DNA of 64,000 nt. It comes from Microcystis aeruginosa NIES-4325 (GTDB lineage: Bacteria; Cyanobacteriota; Cyanobacteriia; Cyanobacteriales; Microcystaceae). This document shows, piece by piece, positions 17,075 through 25,906 of this stretch. Within the stretch, counting starts at the first letter, position 1. Each line of letters starts with the position of its first letter. The notes below the pieces were generated by a model. It saw nothing but the letters and a program-made list of their open reading frames with translations, was not told the origin of the DNA and made no database searches. Where the stretch lies: NCBI RefSeq assembly GCF_008974145.1, contig NZ_BJKP01000005.1, forward strand, positions 86,114 through 150,113, given 5' to 3'. The position numbers were made by a program, and so were the translations under genes.

Positions 17075-17758
17075 CTAAATGCGCTGCAATAAAGATTTAC
17101 CGTGGGAATCGGTGCTACAGGTGGCGAATAATTGATATTGACGACTCAGAGCGAGAGCTTGTTCGGTTTCCGGTTGACTCGGTAGCCAGGGTTTGGGATT
17201 GCCGTAGGCATAAAAAGCCTCAATACCATCAATACCCAATTCTACCGCCGCCGCCACTAAATCAGCTGCGGGACGATGATAACGAAAGGGATGGGCAAGA
17301 ACCACTAAAGCCCCCGCTTGCTGTAAACTGTTAATGACTCTAGAGGCTAAAGCCAGATTTCCTTCTGGTTTGACTCTTTGCAGATAGGGAGTCAAGACGG
17401 TATGAGTAGGATCGAAACCATAACCAAGAATATGCACTTCTGTGTCTAACAGATTGGCCGTAATTTCTACCCCTGTCCAGAGATAGGGTAGAGAAACCTT
17501 TAAATGCTGATTTTCTAGCCAAATTTGGGCTTGTCGATAACCTTCGATCGAGTGATGATCGGTAATTGCTAATCCTTTTAGTCCGATGTCTAACGCTTGT
17601 CTCATTAAGTCTTGGGGACTCATTTGACCATCGGAACAATGGGTATGAAGATGGAAATTGTAATGGTGGGGACAACTATCATAGCCAATATTCGCCCACA
17701 CCGCTTTCAGGGCGAGGGTATCTTGAGCTAGGGGGGGAATTGTAGCAGAAACGACCAT
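17075..17758 (-). CDS. PHP-domain phosphoesterase
   Basis: A 227-residue protein with the PHP-domain metal-binding motifs: HLHTHCSDG near 36-44, ITDHHSIEG near 64-72, LAHPFRYH near 154-161 and STDSHGK near the C-terminus. The PHP fold hydrolyses phosphoesters with a trinuclear metal site and is close to the TrpH/YciV group of nucleotide or oligoribonucleotide phosphatases. The substrate cannot be told from sequence. It is monocistronic. Confidence 0.85.
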   Translation of the reverse strand: MVVSATIPPLAQDTLALKAVWANIGYDSCPHHYNFHLHTHCSDGQMSPQDLMRQALDIGLKGLAITDHHSIEGYRQAQIWLENQHLKVSLPYLWTGVEITANLLDTEVHILGYGFDPTHTVLTPYLQRVKPEGNLALASRVINSLQQAGALVVLAHPFRYHRPAADLVAAAVELGIDGIEAFYAYGNPKPWLPSQPETEQALALSRQYQLFATCSTDSHGKSLLQRI

Positions 17759-18055
17759 GCAGTATTGAGGAACTTTCCCAAAGATTACAAATTGTTAACA
17801 GTCAGCATAACAAATACCAACAAAAATTGCTTAGCTGCTGTCACCAGTAATACTAAATCCTGTTTCAAAGGTATGGGTAACTAGGAGAAGGGAGAAAGAG
17901 GAAGGGGGAACAGTCCTGAGCATTTTTATCAGACAAGCCATATTGATCAATCTTTATAAAATATTTAGAATGTTTTGCCTGATCTGGGGTTATAAATATG
18001 TATGGCACAGATGAGTCTGTGTTTTGCTCTAATAAAAAACAACAAACAATCCAAA

Positions 18056-18709
18056 ATGACCACCAACATCTCTAGAAAACTAACCACTGGTGCTTTGGCC
18101 CTTGCGGGCAGTGTTGCGGCTTTCGGCTTTGCCGGTGCCGCTCAGGCTGCTCAATTAAATGCTAACGTTGGCTATGTTCCAGTGGGTGTAGTTTCTTACA
18201 CTGGCCCTGATCTATCCAGTGCCACCTCAGTTACCTTTCCTGCTCTAAACCTTGTCAATATCAACCCACCAACTTATCTAGGTAACCCCAACGACTTTTT
18301 CTCTGGCCCTCTAGCGGTTGCCGTTGCTTCGAGTGTAACTCTCGCCCCCCTGACCTTCGACTTCTCTGCAACAGATGGTGATCCCGGTGCCGGTGCTTTT
18401 ACCGTAACCTTTACTACCGCCTCTGGCCCGGCTACTTTCACCGCCACCTCCTTCACAACCGATACTTCTCCTGGTAATTTAAATACCCTTGATCTGATGA
18501 TCGAAGGTACAATCACTGGGACTGGGTTCGATACCACTCTCGCTGAAATTCTCGTTAACCTCAACCAAGTCGGCGGTCCGGGTAATGCAGTTAACGCCTC
18601 TAGTACCTTTGGTTCTCAGCCCTCCCCCACCAGTGTACCCGAGCCTTCTGCTATTCTCGGTATCTTAGCCGTTGCTGGTGCTGGTGCTTTCGCTCGTCGC
18701 AAGAGCTAG
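18056..18709 (+). CDS. PEP-CTERM sorted exported protein, tandem copy 1
   Basis: ATG 18056 is preferred over the upstream in-frame ATG 18002. It gives MTTNISRKLTTGALALAGSV, matching the start of the paralogue at 19128, and both are preceded by CCAAA. The protein (217 residues) has a signal peptide ending AGAAQA, a Thr/Ala/Val-rich secreted middle, and a C-terminal PEP-CTERM signal: VPEPSAI, a hydrophobic stretch, and the basic tail ARRKS. Such proteins are processed by exosortase and released into the envelope or extracellular polysaccharide. Function of the middle is unknown. An intrinsic terminator follows. Confidence 0.85.
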   Translation: MTTNISRKLTTGALALAGSVAAFGFAGAAQAAQLNANVGYVPVGVVSYTGPDLSSATSVTFPALNLVNINPPTYLGNPNDFFSGPLAVAVASSVTLAPLTFDFSATDGDPGAGAFTVTFTTASGPATFTATSFTTDTSPGNLNTLDLMIEGTITGTGFDTTLAEILVNLNQVGGPGNAVNASSTFGSQPSPTSVPEPSAILGILAVAGAGAFARRKS

Positions 18710-18740
18710 TCACTGCCATTAAATCAAAAATAATCGAAAA

Positions 18741-18776
18741 AAAAAAGCGTTAGGCTAAAACTTAGCGCTTTTTTTG
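18741..18776 (+). terminator. Intrinsic terminator after PEP-CTERM copy 1
   Basis: A hairpin with GCGTTAGG at 18747-18754 and CTTAGCGC at 18761-18768, A-run before, TTTTTTT after. The same structure follows copy 2. Confidence 0.75.
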
Positions 18777-18875
18777 TGGCTAGAGAAGGGAAAATGGGGA
18801 ACAGTCTTGAGCATTTTGGCCCTCTTAGATTTGGTGGGTAAAATGTCTTCTAAGATACAGTCTTGGGGCAGTGAG

Positions 18876-18960
18876 TGGAACGAACCACAGGGACACAAAG
18901 AACACAAAGATCAATCGCTACTGTATAAGTTAAACTTGTCACACAAAGAATAAGAGAGCC
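18876..18960 (+). repeat. MITE-like repeat, copy C
   Basis: Matches 4451-4544 over its interior and right end (GAATAAGAGAGCC), but the left inverted end is degraded. It lies in the spacer between the two PEP-CTERM genes. Confidence 0.7.
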
Positions 18961-19127
18961 GCCTTTTTGTCGGAAAAGATGAATCCATCGCTTTTTAGGA
19001 AACCGTTAGAGGTTTGTCATCAACCTTTCACTTCACTAACTTGACATTTAATTATAGTTGAGGTTATAAGTATGTAAAAGTACCAAAACATCCGTGCTTT
19101 AATCTCAAAAATAAACCATAACCCAAA

Positions 19128-19751
19128 ATGATCCCAAACATCTCTAGACAACTAACCACCGGCGCTCTTGCCCTTGCGGGCAGTGTTGCCGCTTTCAGCT
19201 TTGCTGGTGCTGCCCAGGCTGTAAGTGTTTTCACCATCGGAGGGAATGCAACCATCGGTGCGTGGGGAACCGCTAACCCAGTCCTTACTCCCACAAACAT
19301 CAACTTCGTGGGCGGGGACGGTCAATTTACGGGAGTGACAGCTGCTGACGTTACCCTTCCCGGATCTTTTACATTAACCGGCACTGGTGTTGGATCATCT
19401 ACCAACTTTGGTGTTCCTGGCCCTATAGCTGGTTTTACTACCATAACGACCGGTGCAGGTCCTGTAATCGCTGATGTTACTCCTCTGGTTGCTGTGGGTA
19501 CAAATGTTACTACTCCCGTTCCCCTTACTACTTACGTTATAAGCGGTTCGGTGATTTTTAATGAGCCTGTTGGTCCAGATCTTGCGGGAACTTTCGCCCT
19601 AGTCTTCGTTAGAGCTGCGGGGTCGCAAACCTATACTTTGACTTTCACAAAAACCGACGAACCTGTACCAACTAACGTTCCCGAACCTTCTGCTATCCTC
19701 GGTATCTTGGCCGTTGCTGGTGTTGGTGCTTTCGCTCGTCGCAAGAGCTAG
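19128..19751 (+). CDS. PEP-CTERM sorted exported protein, tandem copy 2
   Basis: A 207-residue paralogue of the preceding gene. The signal peptide (NISRQLTTGALALAGSVAAF) and the C-terminal PEP-CTERM part (VPEPSAILGILAVAG, ARRKS) are nearly identical to copy 1, but the middle has diverged strongly. ATG 19128 follows ACCCAAA. The gene ends in the same type of terminator. The pattern points to an old tandem duplication with conserved sorting ends and a diversified mature part. Confidence 0.85.
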   Translation: MIPNISRQLTTGALALAGSVAAFSFAGAAQAVSVFTIGGNATIGAWGTANPVLTPTNINFVGGDGQFTGVTAADVTLPGSFTLTGTGVGSSTNFGVPGPIAGFTTITTGAGPVIADVTPLVAVGTNVTTPVPLTTYVISGSVIFNEPVGPDLAGTFALVFVRAAGSQTYTLTFTKTDEPVPTNVPEPSAILGILAVAGVGAFARRKS

Positions 19752-19783
19752 TCGCTGCCATTCAAAAACAATGGAAAAAGCAA

Positions 19784-19812
19784 GCGTTAAGGTCCACTTA
19801 GCGCCTTTTTTT
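19784..19812 (+). terminator. Intrinsic terminator after PEP-CTERM copy 2
   Basis: GCGTTAAG (19784-19791) pairs with CTTAGCGC (19797-19804), loop GTCCA, followed by a run of T. Confidence 0.75.
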
Positions 19813-19859
19813 GTGGCTAGAGATTAGCTGAATCTCCCCCCTGCCCGATCTCAAATTGA

Positions 19860-20177
19860 TCACTGATCGCTGATTAGCCATTCCGATGCCCTTTCACCTA
19901 GATCTAGGGGCAGACTAACCGCTTTACCGAGACGGGGACGCTCGCGGGTTTCGCGGATAAAAGCTTGAAATTGACTAAAACCGCCCCACTCGTGGAGATA
20001 ATTAGCGATCGCATTGAGATGTTCCAGATATTCAGACTCGGAGAGGGGAAAAGAAACCTGTTCGAGATATTTCCACATTACCTGGACATGAACCTTATCT
20101 TTGATGCGTCGTAGCTGGATATCGTAGGAACGACCCCATTTTTCTAGTAATAATTGCTGTAAGTCCACACCCGTCAT
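19860..20177 (-). CDS. DUF3067 family protein
   Basis: A 105-residue protein: MTGVDLQQLLLEKWGRSYDI, then KDKVHVQVMWKYLEQVSFPL, with the NYLHEWGGFSQFQAFI block. This is the pattern of the DUF3067 family, a small conserved protein of cyanobacteria and plastid-bearing organisms with no settled function. It is monocistronic and convergent with the PEP-CTERM genes. Confidence 0.75.
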   Translation of the reverse strand: MTGVDLQQLLLEKWGRSYDIQLRRIKDKVHVQVMWKYLEQVSFPLSESEYLEHLNAIANYLHEWGGFSQFQAFIRETRERPRLGKAVSLPLDLGERASEWLISDQ

Positions 20178-20257
20178 GGTTGGTAAGCTGTTAATAATTA
20201 AAATTACTTGTTGAGATTAGGCAAGGGGCAAGAGGCAACAGTAAATAGATTGGGGTA

Positions 20258-20303
20258 AATTCAGCCCATCTAAGGATAGGCGGTTACAATGCGTCTTAGC
20301 TTA
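20258..20303 (+). repeat. AGGATAGGCGG repeat, copy 2
   Basis: Core CATCTAAGGATAGGCGGTTA then TGCGTCTTAGCTTA, same orientation as 7041-7086. It occupies part of the efp upstream region. Confidence 0.65.
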
Positions 20304-20471
20304 TCGCTTCTCAGATGTCAGTCAGTCAATTAATTCTAACTTACTTTTAGCTGCTGGCCCTAAGTTAGTCCACTGCGCTTCGATTCAGACAAATTCCTGT
20401 AAAAAAGTTTTTTCCGGTACGGCGAGTATGTAAAATGGAATGTTGATCTTTCTTGGCCTAAACAGCATTTC

Positions 20472-21029
20472 ATGATTTCGAGTAACGACTTTCGGAGCGG
20501 CACAACCATCGAGATAGATGGCTCTGTCTGGCGGGTGGTAGAATTCCTGCACGTCAAACCGGGTAAGGGATCGGCCTTCGTGCGAACCAAGTTAAAAAAT
20601 GTCCAGACGGGCAACGTGGTAGAACGGACGTTCCGGGCGGGGGAAACCTTGCCCTCAGCCACGATCGAAAAGCGTACCATGCAGCACACCTACAAAGAAG
20701 GCGATCAGTTTGTCTTCATGGACATGGAGAGTTTTGAGGAAGCAACTCTCACCCCAGCACAAATGGGCGATCGAGCCAAGTATCTGAAAGAAGGAATGGA
20801 AGTCAATATTCTCTTTTGGAATGAGCAAGTGTTAGAGGTGGAATTGCCCACCTCGGTAATCTTGGAAATCACCGATACGGATCCAGGAGTCAAGGGAGAT
20901 ACGGCCACCGGTGGCACGAAACCGGCGATCGTAGAAACGGGAGCGCAGGTGATGGTTCCCCTGTTTATTTCCATCGGTGAAAGGATTAAAGTGGACACTA
21001 GGGATGGTTCCTATCTGGGACGGGAATAA
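20472..21029 (+). CDS. efp: Translation elongation factor P
   Basis: A 185-residue EF-P with three beta-barrel domains. EF-P binds between the P and E sites and relieves stalling at polyproline. The domain I tip loop PGKGSAF carries Lys34, the position modified by EpmA in some bacteria. Typical blocks are [25 protein letters not shown] and [21 protein letters not shown] 20472 gives the standard MISSNDFR start. accB follows; the efp-accB order is conserved in cyanobacteria. Confidence 0.97.
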   Translation: MISSNDFRSGTTIEIDGSVWRVVEFLHVKPGKGSAFVRTKLKNVQTGNVVERTFRAGETLPSATIEKRTMQHTYKEGDQFVFMDMESFEEATLTPAQMGDRAKYLKEGMEVNILFWNEQVLEVELPTSVILEITDTDPGVKGDTATGGTKPAIVETGAQVMVPLFISIGERIKVDTRDGSYLGRE

Positions 21030-21194
21030 TTGTGATCAGAAGCCCAGAAATAAGGGCTTAGGGACGGGTTTAGGACTAAAATCAGTTTTATGGGCCTGTT
21101 CCCCAAAACTTAGCCCCTAGATGCCAAAAATCGACGGTTTGGTGGGTGCGAATTGGGATTTGTTGCTTTTTATTTGCGAGGGGATTTCAGAGCG

Positions 21195-21689
21195 GTGACT
21201 ATTGATTACAACGAAATTCGAGAACTGATCAAAACATTGGCAGCCACGGATATCAGTGAATTTAGCCTAAAAAGTGGAGATTTGGAGCTAAATATCCGCA
21301 AAGGAAGCGTTAATACTGCCCTTAGTCCTCTGCCCGCTCCCTTGCCAGTGGTGACGGTCCCTGTTGCCCCTCCAGTGATAGCGGCAAGTCCCACCCTGGC
21401 CCAGGAAACCCCCAGTCCTGAACCCGTTGCCGCCGCTATTGATAAAAAATGGCTGGCGATTACTTCCCCCATGGTCGGCACTTTTTATCGCGCTCCCGCT
21501 CCCGATGAACCGTCTTTCGTGGAAAAAAACGATCGAGTCCGGGTCGGACAAACGGTCTGTATCATCGAAGCGATGAAGTTGATGAACGAAATCGAAGCGG
21601 AAGTGGCTGGGCAAATCGTCGAAATCGCCGTCGCTAACGGTGAACCGGTAGAATTTGGCCAGACGTTAATGTGGGTTAATCCCGAATAG
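21195..21689 (+). CDS. accB: Acetyl-CoA carboxylase biotin carboxyl carrier protein
   Basis: BCCP carries biotin between the carboxylase and carboxyltransferase parts in the first step of fatty-acid synthesis. The longer frame opens at TTG 21153, but GTG 21195 is preferred because it gives the family N-terminus (TIDYNEIRELIKTLAATDIS) and the upstream part is not conserved-looking. The protein then has 165 residues: an N-terminal helix and strand, a Pro/Ala-rich hinge, and a C-terminal biotinyl domain with the biotin-accepting lysine in EAMKLMNEIEA. Confidence 0.92.
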   Translation: MTIDYNEIRELIKTLAATDISEFSLKSGDLELNIRKGSVNTALSPLPAPLPVVTVPVAPPVIAASPTLAQETPSPEPVAAAIDKKWLAITSPMVGTFYRAPAPDEPSFVEKNDRVRVGQTVCIIEAMKLMNEIEAEVAGQIVEIAVANGEPVEFGQTLMWVNPE

Positions 21690-21691
21690 TA

Positions 21692-22678
21692 ATGAAAGCT
21701 ATCCTTATGACTGCGGTGGATGTGCTGCAGCTTCAGCAAGTCCCCACCCCGAAAATTAGTCAACCGCATCAGGTTTTGGTAGCATTAAAAGCCGCTGGTG
21801 TCAACCCTATTGATACAAAAATTCGTAAACGCGGCACTTTTTACCCCGAGCAAATGCCAGCCATTTTGGGCTGTGACGGGGCGGGAATTGTCGAGGCCGT
21901 TGGGGCGGCGGTGCAGGATTTTCGCCCTGGGGATGAAGTTTACTTTTGTAGCGGCGGACTGGGCAAGGCCGGCACGGGAAATTATGCGGAATATGCCCTG
22001 ATTGAGGCGGATTATCTAGCCCATAAGCCGAAATCTCTTTCTTTTGCCGAGGCGGCCGCTGTACCTTTGGTTTTAATCACCGCTTGGGAAGCACTCTATG
22101 ATCGCGCCCGTCTCCAGTCGGGACAAAGCGTCCTTATCCATGGCGGAGCCGGGGGTGTTGGTCACGTTGCGATTCAATTGGCGAAACTGAGGGGGGCTAA
22201 AGTTTATACAACGGTGGGAAATAGCGATAAAGAGCGTTTAGTGCGGCAATTAGGGGCAGATTACCCGATTTTATACAAACAAACCGATTTTGTCGCGGCG
22301 ATACTTCAAGAAACCGCAGGGAAAGGAGTAGATATCGCTTTTGATACGGTGGGAGGGGCAACTTTTGGGCAGACTTGCCGAGTGGTGCGAGTTTATGGCG
22401 ATATGGTGACGATTTTGGAACCTACGGGCAGCTGGAAGGAAGCCCGCGATCGCAATTTGCGAATCAGTTTAGAATTAATGTTAACCCCGGCTTTGATGGG
22501 ACTGCCAGAAGCGCAAAAATATCAAACAGAAATTCTCAAGCAAGGGGCGCGTTTAATTGACGAGAAAAAGTTAACTATTCATCTCTCCCAAACCTTCCCT
22601 TTAGAGGCAGCCATCCGCGCCCATCAACTGCTAGAAACTGGTGCGGTGACGGGAAAAATTGCCCTAATTATTGACTAA
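21692..22678 (+). CDS. Zinc-type alcohol dehydrogenase family (NADPH:quinone reductase-like)
   Basis: A 328-residue MDR-superfamily oxidoreductase. It has an N-terminal GroES-like fold (GCDGAGIVEAVG, GDEVYF) and a C-terminal Rossmann domain with the NAD(P) motif HGGAGGVGHVAIQLAKLRGA. The zinc-binding residues of true alcohol dehydrogenases are not seen, which fits the quinone reductase (zeta-crystallin) branch. The start is 2 bases after the accB stop, so it is probably co-transcribed. Substrate is unknown. Confidence 0.85.
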   Translation: MKAILMTAVDVLQLQQVPTPKISQPHQVLVALKAAGVNPIDTKIRKRGTFYPEQMPAILGCDGAGIVEAVGAAVQDFRPGDEVYFCSGGLGKAGTGNYAEYALIEADYLAHKPKSLSFAEAAAVPLVLITAWEALYDRARLQSGQSVLIHGGAGGVGHVAIQLAKLRGAKVYTTVGNSDKERLVRQLGADYPILYKQTDFVAAILQETAGKGVDIAFDTVGGATFGQTCRVVRVYGDMVTILEPTGSWKEARDRNLRISLELMLTPALMGLPEAQKYQTEILKQGARLIDEKKLTIHLSQTFPLEAAIRAHQLLETGAVTGKIALIID

Positions 22679-22898
22679 GTTGAGATGAGGCGCTCTTGCA
22701 AGGGGTGGTTAGATATGTGTGATTAATTGTGTCTAGCTACTTATCCATTATGTTCCAAAATTCAATAAGCGAGAGCGCCTTTGTCCCTAACCAAAAAGGA
22801 AGGTTTAAAAGCCTTCCTTACGCCAATTTTCTAAATTTTAGGGGTTAGGGGGGAGCAAAACGTCCTAATTTTAGTGCGTACTGCTATAAAATAAAAGC
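22679..22898 (+). other. Intergenic region with a MITE-like inverted-repeat element and hairpin
   Basis: AGGCGCTCT (22688-22696) and AGAGCGCCT (22772-22780) are perfect 9-bp inverted repeats around a 93-bp element with no ORF. A hairpin AAGGAAGG (22796-22803) / CCTTCCTT (22812-22819) follows. A short TATAAAATAAAAG leads into the next gene. Confidence 0.55.
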
Positions 22899-23753
22899 AT
22901 GAAAACTGACACGATTTTTTATCAACTCTTTCAATCATTCCCCTCTATCTTCTTTGAATTAATTCAACTCCCTATCACCGAAGCCAATAACTACCGCTTT
23001 GACTCAGTGGAAGTCAAACAACTTTCCTTTCGTCTTGATGGAGTATTTCTGCCGCAAAATAATAACCCCCAGACTCCCATCTACTTCTGTGAGGTACAAT
23101 TTCAAGAAGATGAGGCTTTTTATCAGCGCTTTTTCACTGAAATATTCTTATATCTCAGTAAAACTAACTTAACCAATGATTGGCGGGGTGTGATTGTCTA
23201 TCCTAACCCTCAAGTAGAAACCAATCAAGTTCAACGCTATCGGGAACTCCTCAACTGCGAGCGAGTGAGACGGATTTATCTGAATGAATTAGAAAACATT
23301 CCTCAAACTTCCATTGGTTTAGCCACAGTGCAATTAATCACCCTATCTCAAGCAAAAGCGCTTGATAGTACCCGAAAATTAATCCAAAGAGTGAGGCAAG
23401 AATTAACCCCCGACCAAAAACCGCAAGAACTCTTACAATTAATAGAGACGATTCTCGTTTATAAGTTACCGCTTCTCAATCGTCGGGAGATAGAAACTAT
23501 GTTTAGTTTAGATGAATTAAAACAAACTCAGTATTTTCAAGATGTGCGCGAGGAAGCGCGTCAGGAAGGCATTGAGCAAGGCATTGAGCAAGGCATTGAG
23601 CAAGGCATTGAGCAAGGCATTGAGCAAGGCAGACTAAACAAAGCACTAGAGGCGGTTCCTCGTTTGTTAGCCTTAGGGTTAAGTGTTGAGCAAGTCGCAT
23701 CCGCCTTAGAATTAGAGGTTAAACAGGTTAGAGCTATACAAAACGGGACATAA
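22899..23753 (+). CDS. DUF2887 (Rpn-like PD-(D/E)XK) family protein
   Basis: A 284-residue protein. The N-terminal half (FYQLFQSFPSIFFELI, RLDGVFLPQ, IYFCEVQFQED) fits the DUF2887/Rpn-like nuclease fold common in cyanobacteria: the Asp in RLDGVF and EVQ (in place of ExK) are the PD-(D/E)XK-like positions. Related proteins promote recombination in other bacteria; a role here is inference. The C-terminal part contains five GIEQ repeats encoded by an exact 12-bp tandem repeat (about residues 224-243), then a small helical end. It is flanked by MITE-like elements and is probably accessory. Confidence 0.75.
   Translation: MKTDTIFYQLFQSFPSIFFELIQLPITEANNYRFDSVEVKQLSFRLDGVFLPQNNNPQTPIYFCEVQFQEDEAFYQRFFTEIFLYLSKTNLTNDWRGVIVYPNPQVETNQVQRYRELLNCERVRRIYLNELENIPQTSIGLATVQLITLSQAKALDSTRKLIQRVRQELTPDQKPQELLQLIETILVYKLPLLNRREIETMFSLDELKQTQYFQDVREEARQEGIEQGIEQGIEQGIEQGIEQGRLNKALEAVPRLLALGLSVEQVASALELEVKQVRAIQNGT
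23568..23627 (+). repeat. 12-bp tandem repeat inside the DUF2887 gene
   Basis: Five exact copies of GGCATTGAGCAA in frame, coding GIEQ five times. Copy number can change without shifting the frame. Confidence 0.95.
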
Positions 23754-23757
23754 GACC

Positions 23758-23874
23758 ATTTTTCTGGCGTTGTCAAATTGAAAGATGCTCCGAATCACCT
23801 GGGAACTGAAATTACTTTGATGGCAAGGATTGCATTGCATCTTTCCCATTCTGATCTGAGAACGCCAAAAAAAG
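23758..23874 (+). mobile_element. MITE-like element between DUF2887 gene and dprA
   Basis: Left end TTTTTCTGGCGTTGTCA and right end TGAGAACGCCAAAAAAAG are imperfect inverted repeats; GAAAGATGC and GCATCTTTC are inner inverted repeats. It is 117 bp and non-coding. It probably moves with a transposase supplied elsewhere. Confidence 0.55.
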
Positions 23875-24047
23875 AATTAGATTCGGAGAATGAATCAGCC
23901 CTACCCTGCTTTCTAGGGAGCAGGGGGGTTGAGGGTGAGGGTAATTAACCATCTCTGCCATTACTTTAGAAAAATGGTATAAGGTCATCTGGCCGCAGTC
24001 AGTTTTAATCGACTTAAAATATTACTTTGTCTGAGGAGCTTTTCAAA

Positions 24048-25196
24048 TTGACAGACGATCGCGTTTATTGGTTAGCATGGTCAAGTATTGCTGGAGTGGG
24101 GCCAATTTCCCTGAAGCGACTCTATCAGCATTTTGGCAGTGTCGCTGTGGCTTGGAATGCGTCCGATATTGCGATCGCAGAAGTGGCGGGATTTGGCAAA
24201 AAGTTAATGGTGGCGGTACAGGAAGGGCGATCGCAAATTGACCCAGAAGCTCTTTTCGCCGAACATATCCAGAAAAACCCCCTTTTTTGGACTCCTAGCG
24301 ACCCAGAATATCCCCGCTTTCTCGGGGAAATTCCCAGTCCGCCCCCCTTACTTTACTATCAAGGAAAGGTCAATTTAGGGGAAAATCAGGGAAATATCCC
24401 CACCGTCGCTATTGTGGGTACTCGTAACCCCACGGATCATGGCCGGCGCTGGGCGCGGCGCTTAAGTACCCTTTTGGCCCAACAGGGATTTACTATTGTT
24501 TCTGGGATGGCCGAAGGAATTGATGGAGAGGCACACCAAAGCTGTTTAAAAGCGGGGGGAAGGACGATTGCCGTCTTGGGAACGGGGGTCGATGTGGTTT
24601 ATCCTAGTCGTCATCGGCAGCTACAGGGGGACATCCAAAAGCAGGGTTTAGTCATTAGTGAACATCCTGCCGCAACTCAACCGAATAAAGCCCATTTTCC
24701 CAGTCGTAATCGCATTATCGCCGGTTTAAGTCGTGCGACGATTGTTATCGAAGCCCCAGAAAGGTCTGGCTCCCTAATCACAGCTAATTATGCTAACGAA
24801 TTCGGCGGCGATATCTATGCTTTACCCAATTCTCCCGATATTGCTGCCGCTAGGGGTTGTTTACAACTGATTCATCAGGGGGCAGAAATTATCGTTTCTG
24901 AGGAGAAATTATTAGAAATGTTGGGGGCAATTCCCAGCTTGGATAAATCTGTACCTGTTAATGTTTCCTCTCCACTCCCTCCAGAGAAATCCCCAGTAGT
25001 TAATCTTACTCCTCAACCGAATCTAGAACCTAGATTAGCACAAGTGTATCAGTTATTTGATAGAGATGCTCTGTTGTTTGATCTGATTGTTCAAAAAATG
25101 CAAATCCCCACCTCAGAAGTGGCGGGGATATTATTGGAATTAGAATTAATGGGTTTAGTGACTCAGTTACCCGGTATGCGTTACCAGAAAACCTAG
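24048..25196 (+). CDS. dprA: DNA processing protein DprA
   Basis: DprA binds incoming single-stranded DNA and loads RecA during natural transformation. TTG 24048 is preferred over TTG 24027 because GAGGAG (24032-24037) is a strong ribosome binding site 10 bases before it; the protein is then 382 residues starting TDDRVYWLAWSSI. The helix-hairpin-helix-like start (AGVGPISLKRLYQHFG), the Rossmann-like core (VAIVGTRNPTDHGRR, SGMAEGIDGEAH, FPSRNRIIAGLS, ERSGSLITA) and a C-terminal winged-helix part are all present. The gene appears intact, in line with transformability of cyanobacteria. Confidence 0.93.
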   Translation: MTDDRVYWLAWSSIAGVGPISLKRLYQHFGSVAVAWNASDIAIAEVAGFGKKLMVAVQEGRSQIDPEALFAEHIQKNPLFWTPSDPEYPRFLGEIPSPPPLLYYQGKVNLGENQGNIPTVAIVGTRNPTDHGRRWARRLSTLLAQQGFTIVSGMAEGIDGEAHQSCLKAGGRTIAVLGTGVDVVYPSRHRQLQGDIQKQGLVISEHPAATQPNKAHFPSRNRIIAGLSRATIVIEAPERSGSLITANYANEFGGDIYALPNSPDIAAARGCLQLIHQGAEIIVSEEKLLEMLGAIPSLDKSVPVNVSSPLPPEKSPVVNLTPQPNLEPRLAQVYQLFDRDALLFDLIVQKMQIPTSEVAGILLELELMGLVTQLPGMRYQKT

Positions 25197-25205
25197 TCAA
25201 CTGCT

Positions 25206-25529
25206 CTACAGGTGTTTACTTAAGGTATTAGCTAAAGTGGTTTTCGGTACAGCCCCGACCACCATATCAACTTTTTGACCTCCTTTGAAGATCATCAGAG
25301 TGGGAATACTGCGAATCCCGTACTGACTAGCGACATTGGGGTTTTCGTCGGTGTTGAGTTTCACCACCTTGACTTGCCCTTCGAACATTTCGGCAATTTC
25401 TCCGACAACGGGAGCCACCATTCGACAAGGACCGCACCAGGGAGCCCAGAAATCCACTAGGACAGGGTCGGCACTATCTAAAACTTCATCTTTAAAGGTG
25501 GCATCTGTAACGGCAGGAACCTCTGACAT
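25206..25529 (-). CDS. trxA: Thioredoxin
   Basis: A 107-residue m-type thioredoxin with the redox motif WAPWCGPCR near 28-36 and the cis-proline loop GIRSIPTLM near 72-80. It reduces disulfides on Calvin-cycle and other enzymes using electrons from ferredoxin-thioredoxin reductase or NTR. It is convergent with dprA, 9 bases apart end to end. Confidence 0.96.
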   Translation of the reverse strand: MSEVPAVTDATFKDEVLDSADPVLVDFWAPWCGPCRMVAPVVGEIAEMFEGQVKVVKLNTDENPNVASQYGIRSIPTLMIFKGGQKVDMVVGAVPKTTLANTLSKHL

Positions 25530-25906
25530 ACTTAAGAAATCCTCTAGTAATCACGGTTATCTAGAATACGCAAAAATTCCATTCTAGAGATTCGTGGTGC
25601 GATGTTGACATTCCACTGGTGAAAAGGACGAGAACTAGCTCTAAATCCACTTTAGAGGCCTTAACTTGCATCAGAGGTAGCTTCTTGGATCAATTTCACA
25701 AGGGGCATTCTTGTATTTTATAACCCTAGAGGCTCTATTTTGACTTTTTTTTGATAAAGTTTTGTAATATTGCCCGAGTCAGGGATGGGTGATGGCAGCC
25801 AGATAAAATTTTCTGGAAGAAAAACCCGAAAAGTCAGCGATTTTATCTGGGCTTAACCTGAGTTTGATTATGATCGGTATAGGACTCCTCCTAATTGAGC
25901 TTTTCT
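25530..25906 (+). promoter_or_regulatory. trxA-ackA divergent intergenic region
   Basis: A 377-bp gap between divergent genes. A possible sigma70 promoter for ackA is TTGACT (25740-25745) and TAATAT (25765-25770), with a long 19-bp spacer. An 11-bp inverted repeat CCAGATAAAAT (25799-25809) / ATTTTATCTGG (25840-25850) lies downstream and could form a leader hairpin. No gene or large repeat was found. Confidence 0.35.

Noticed and set aside
23568..23627. CRISPR-like array
   Set aside because: The repeats are 12 bp with no spacers and lie inside a coding frame; it is a coding tandem repeat.
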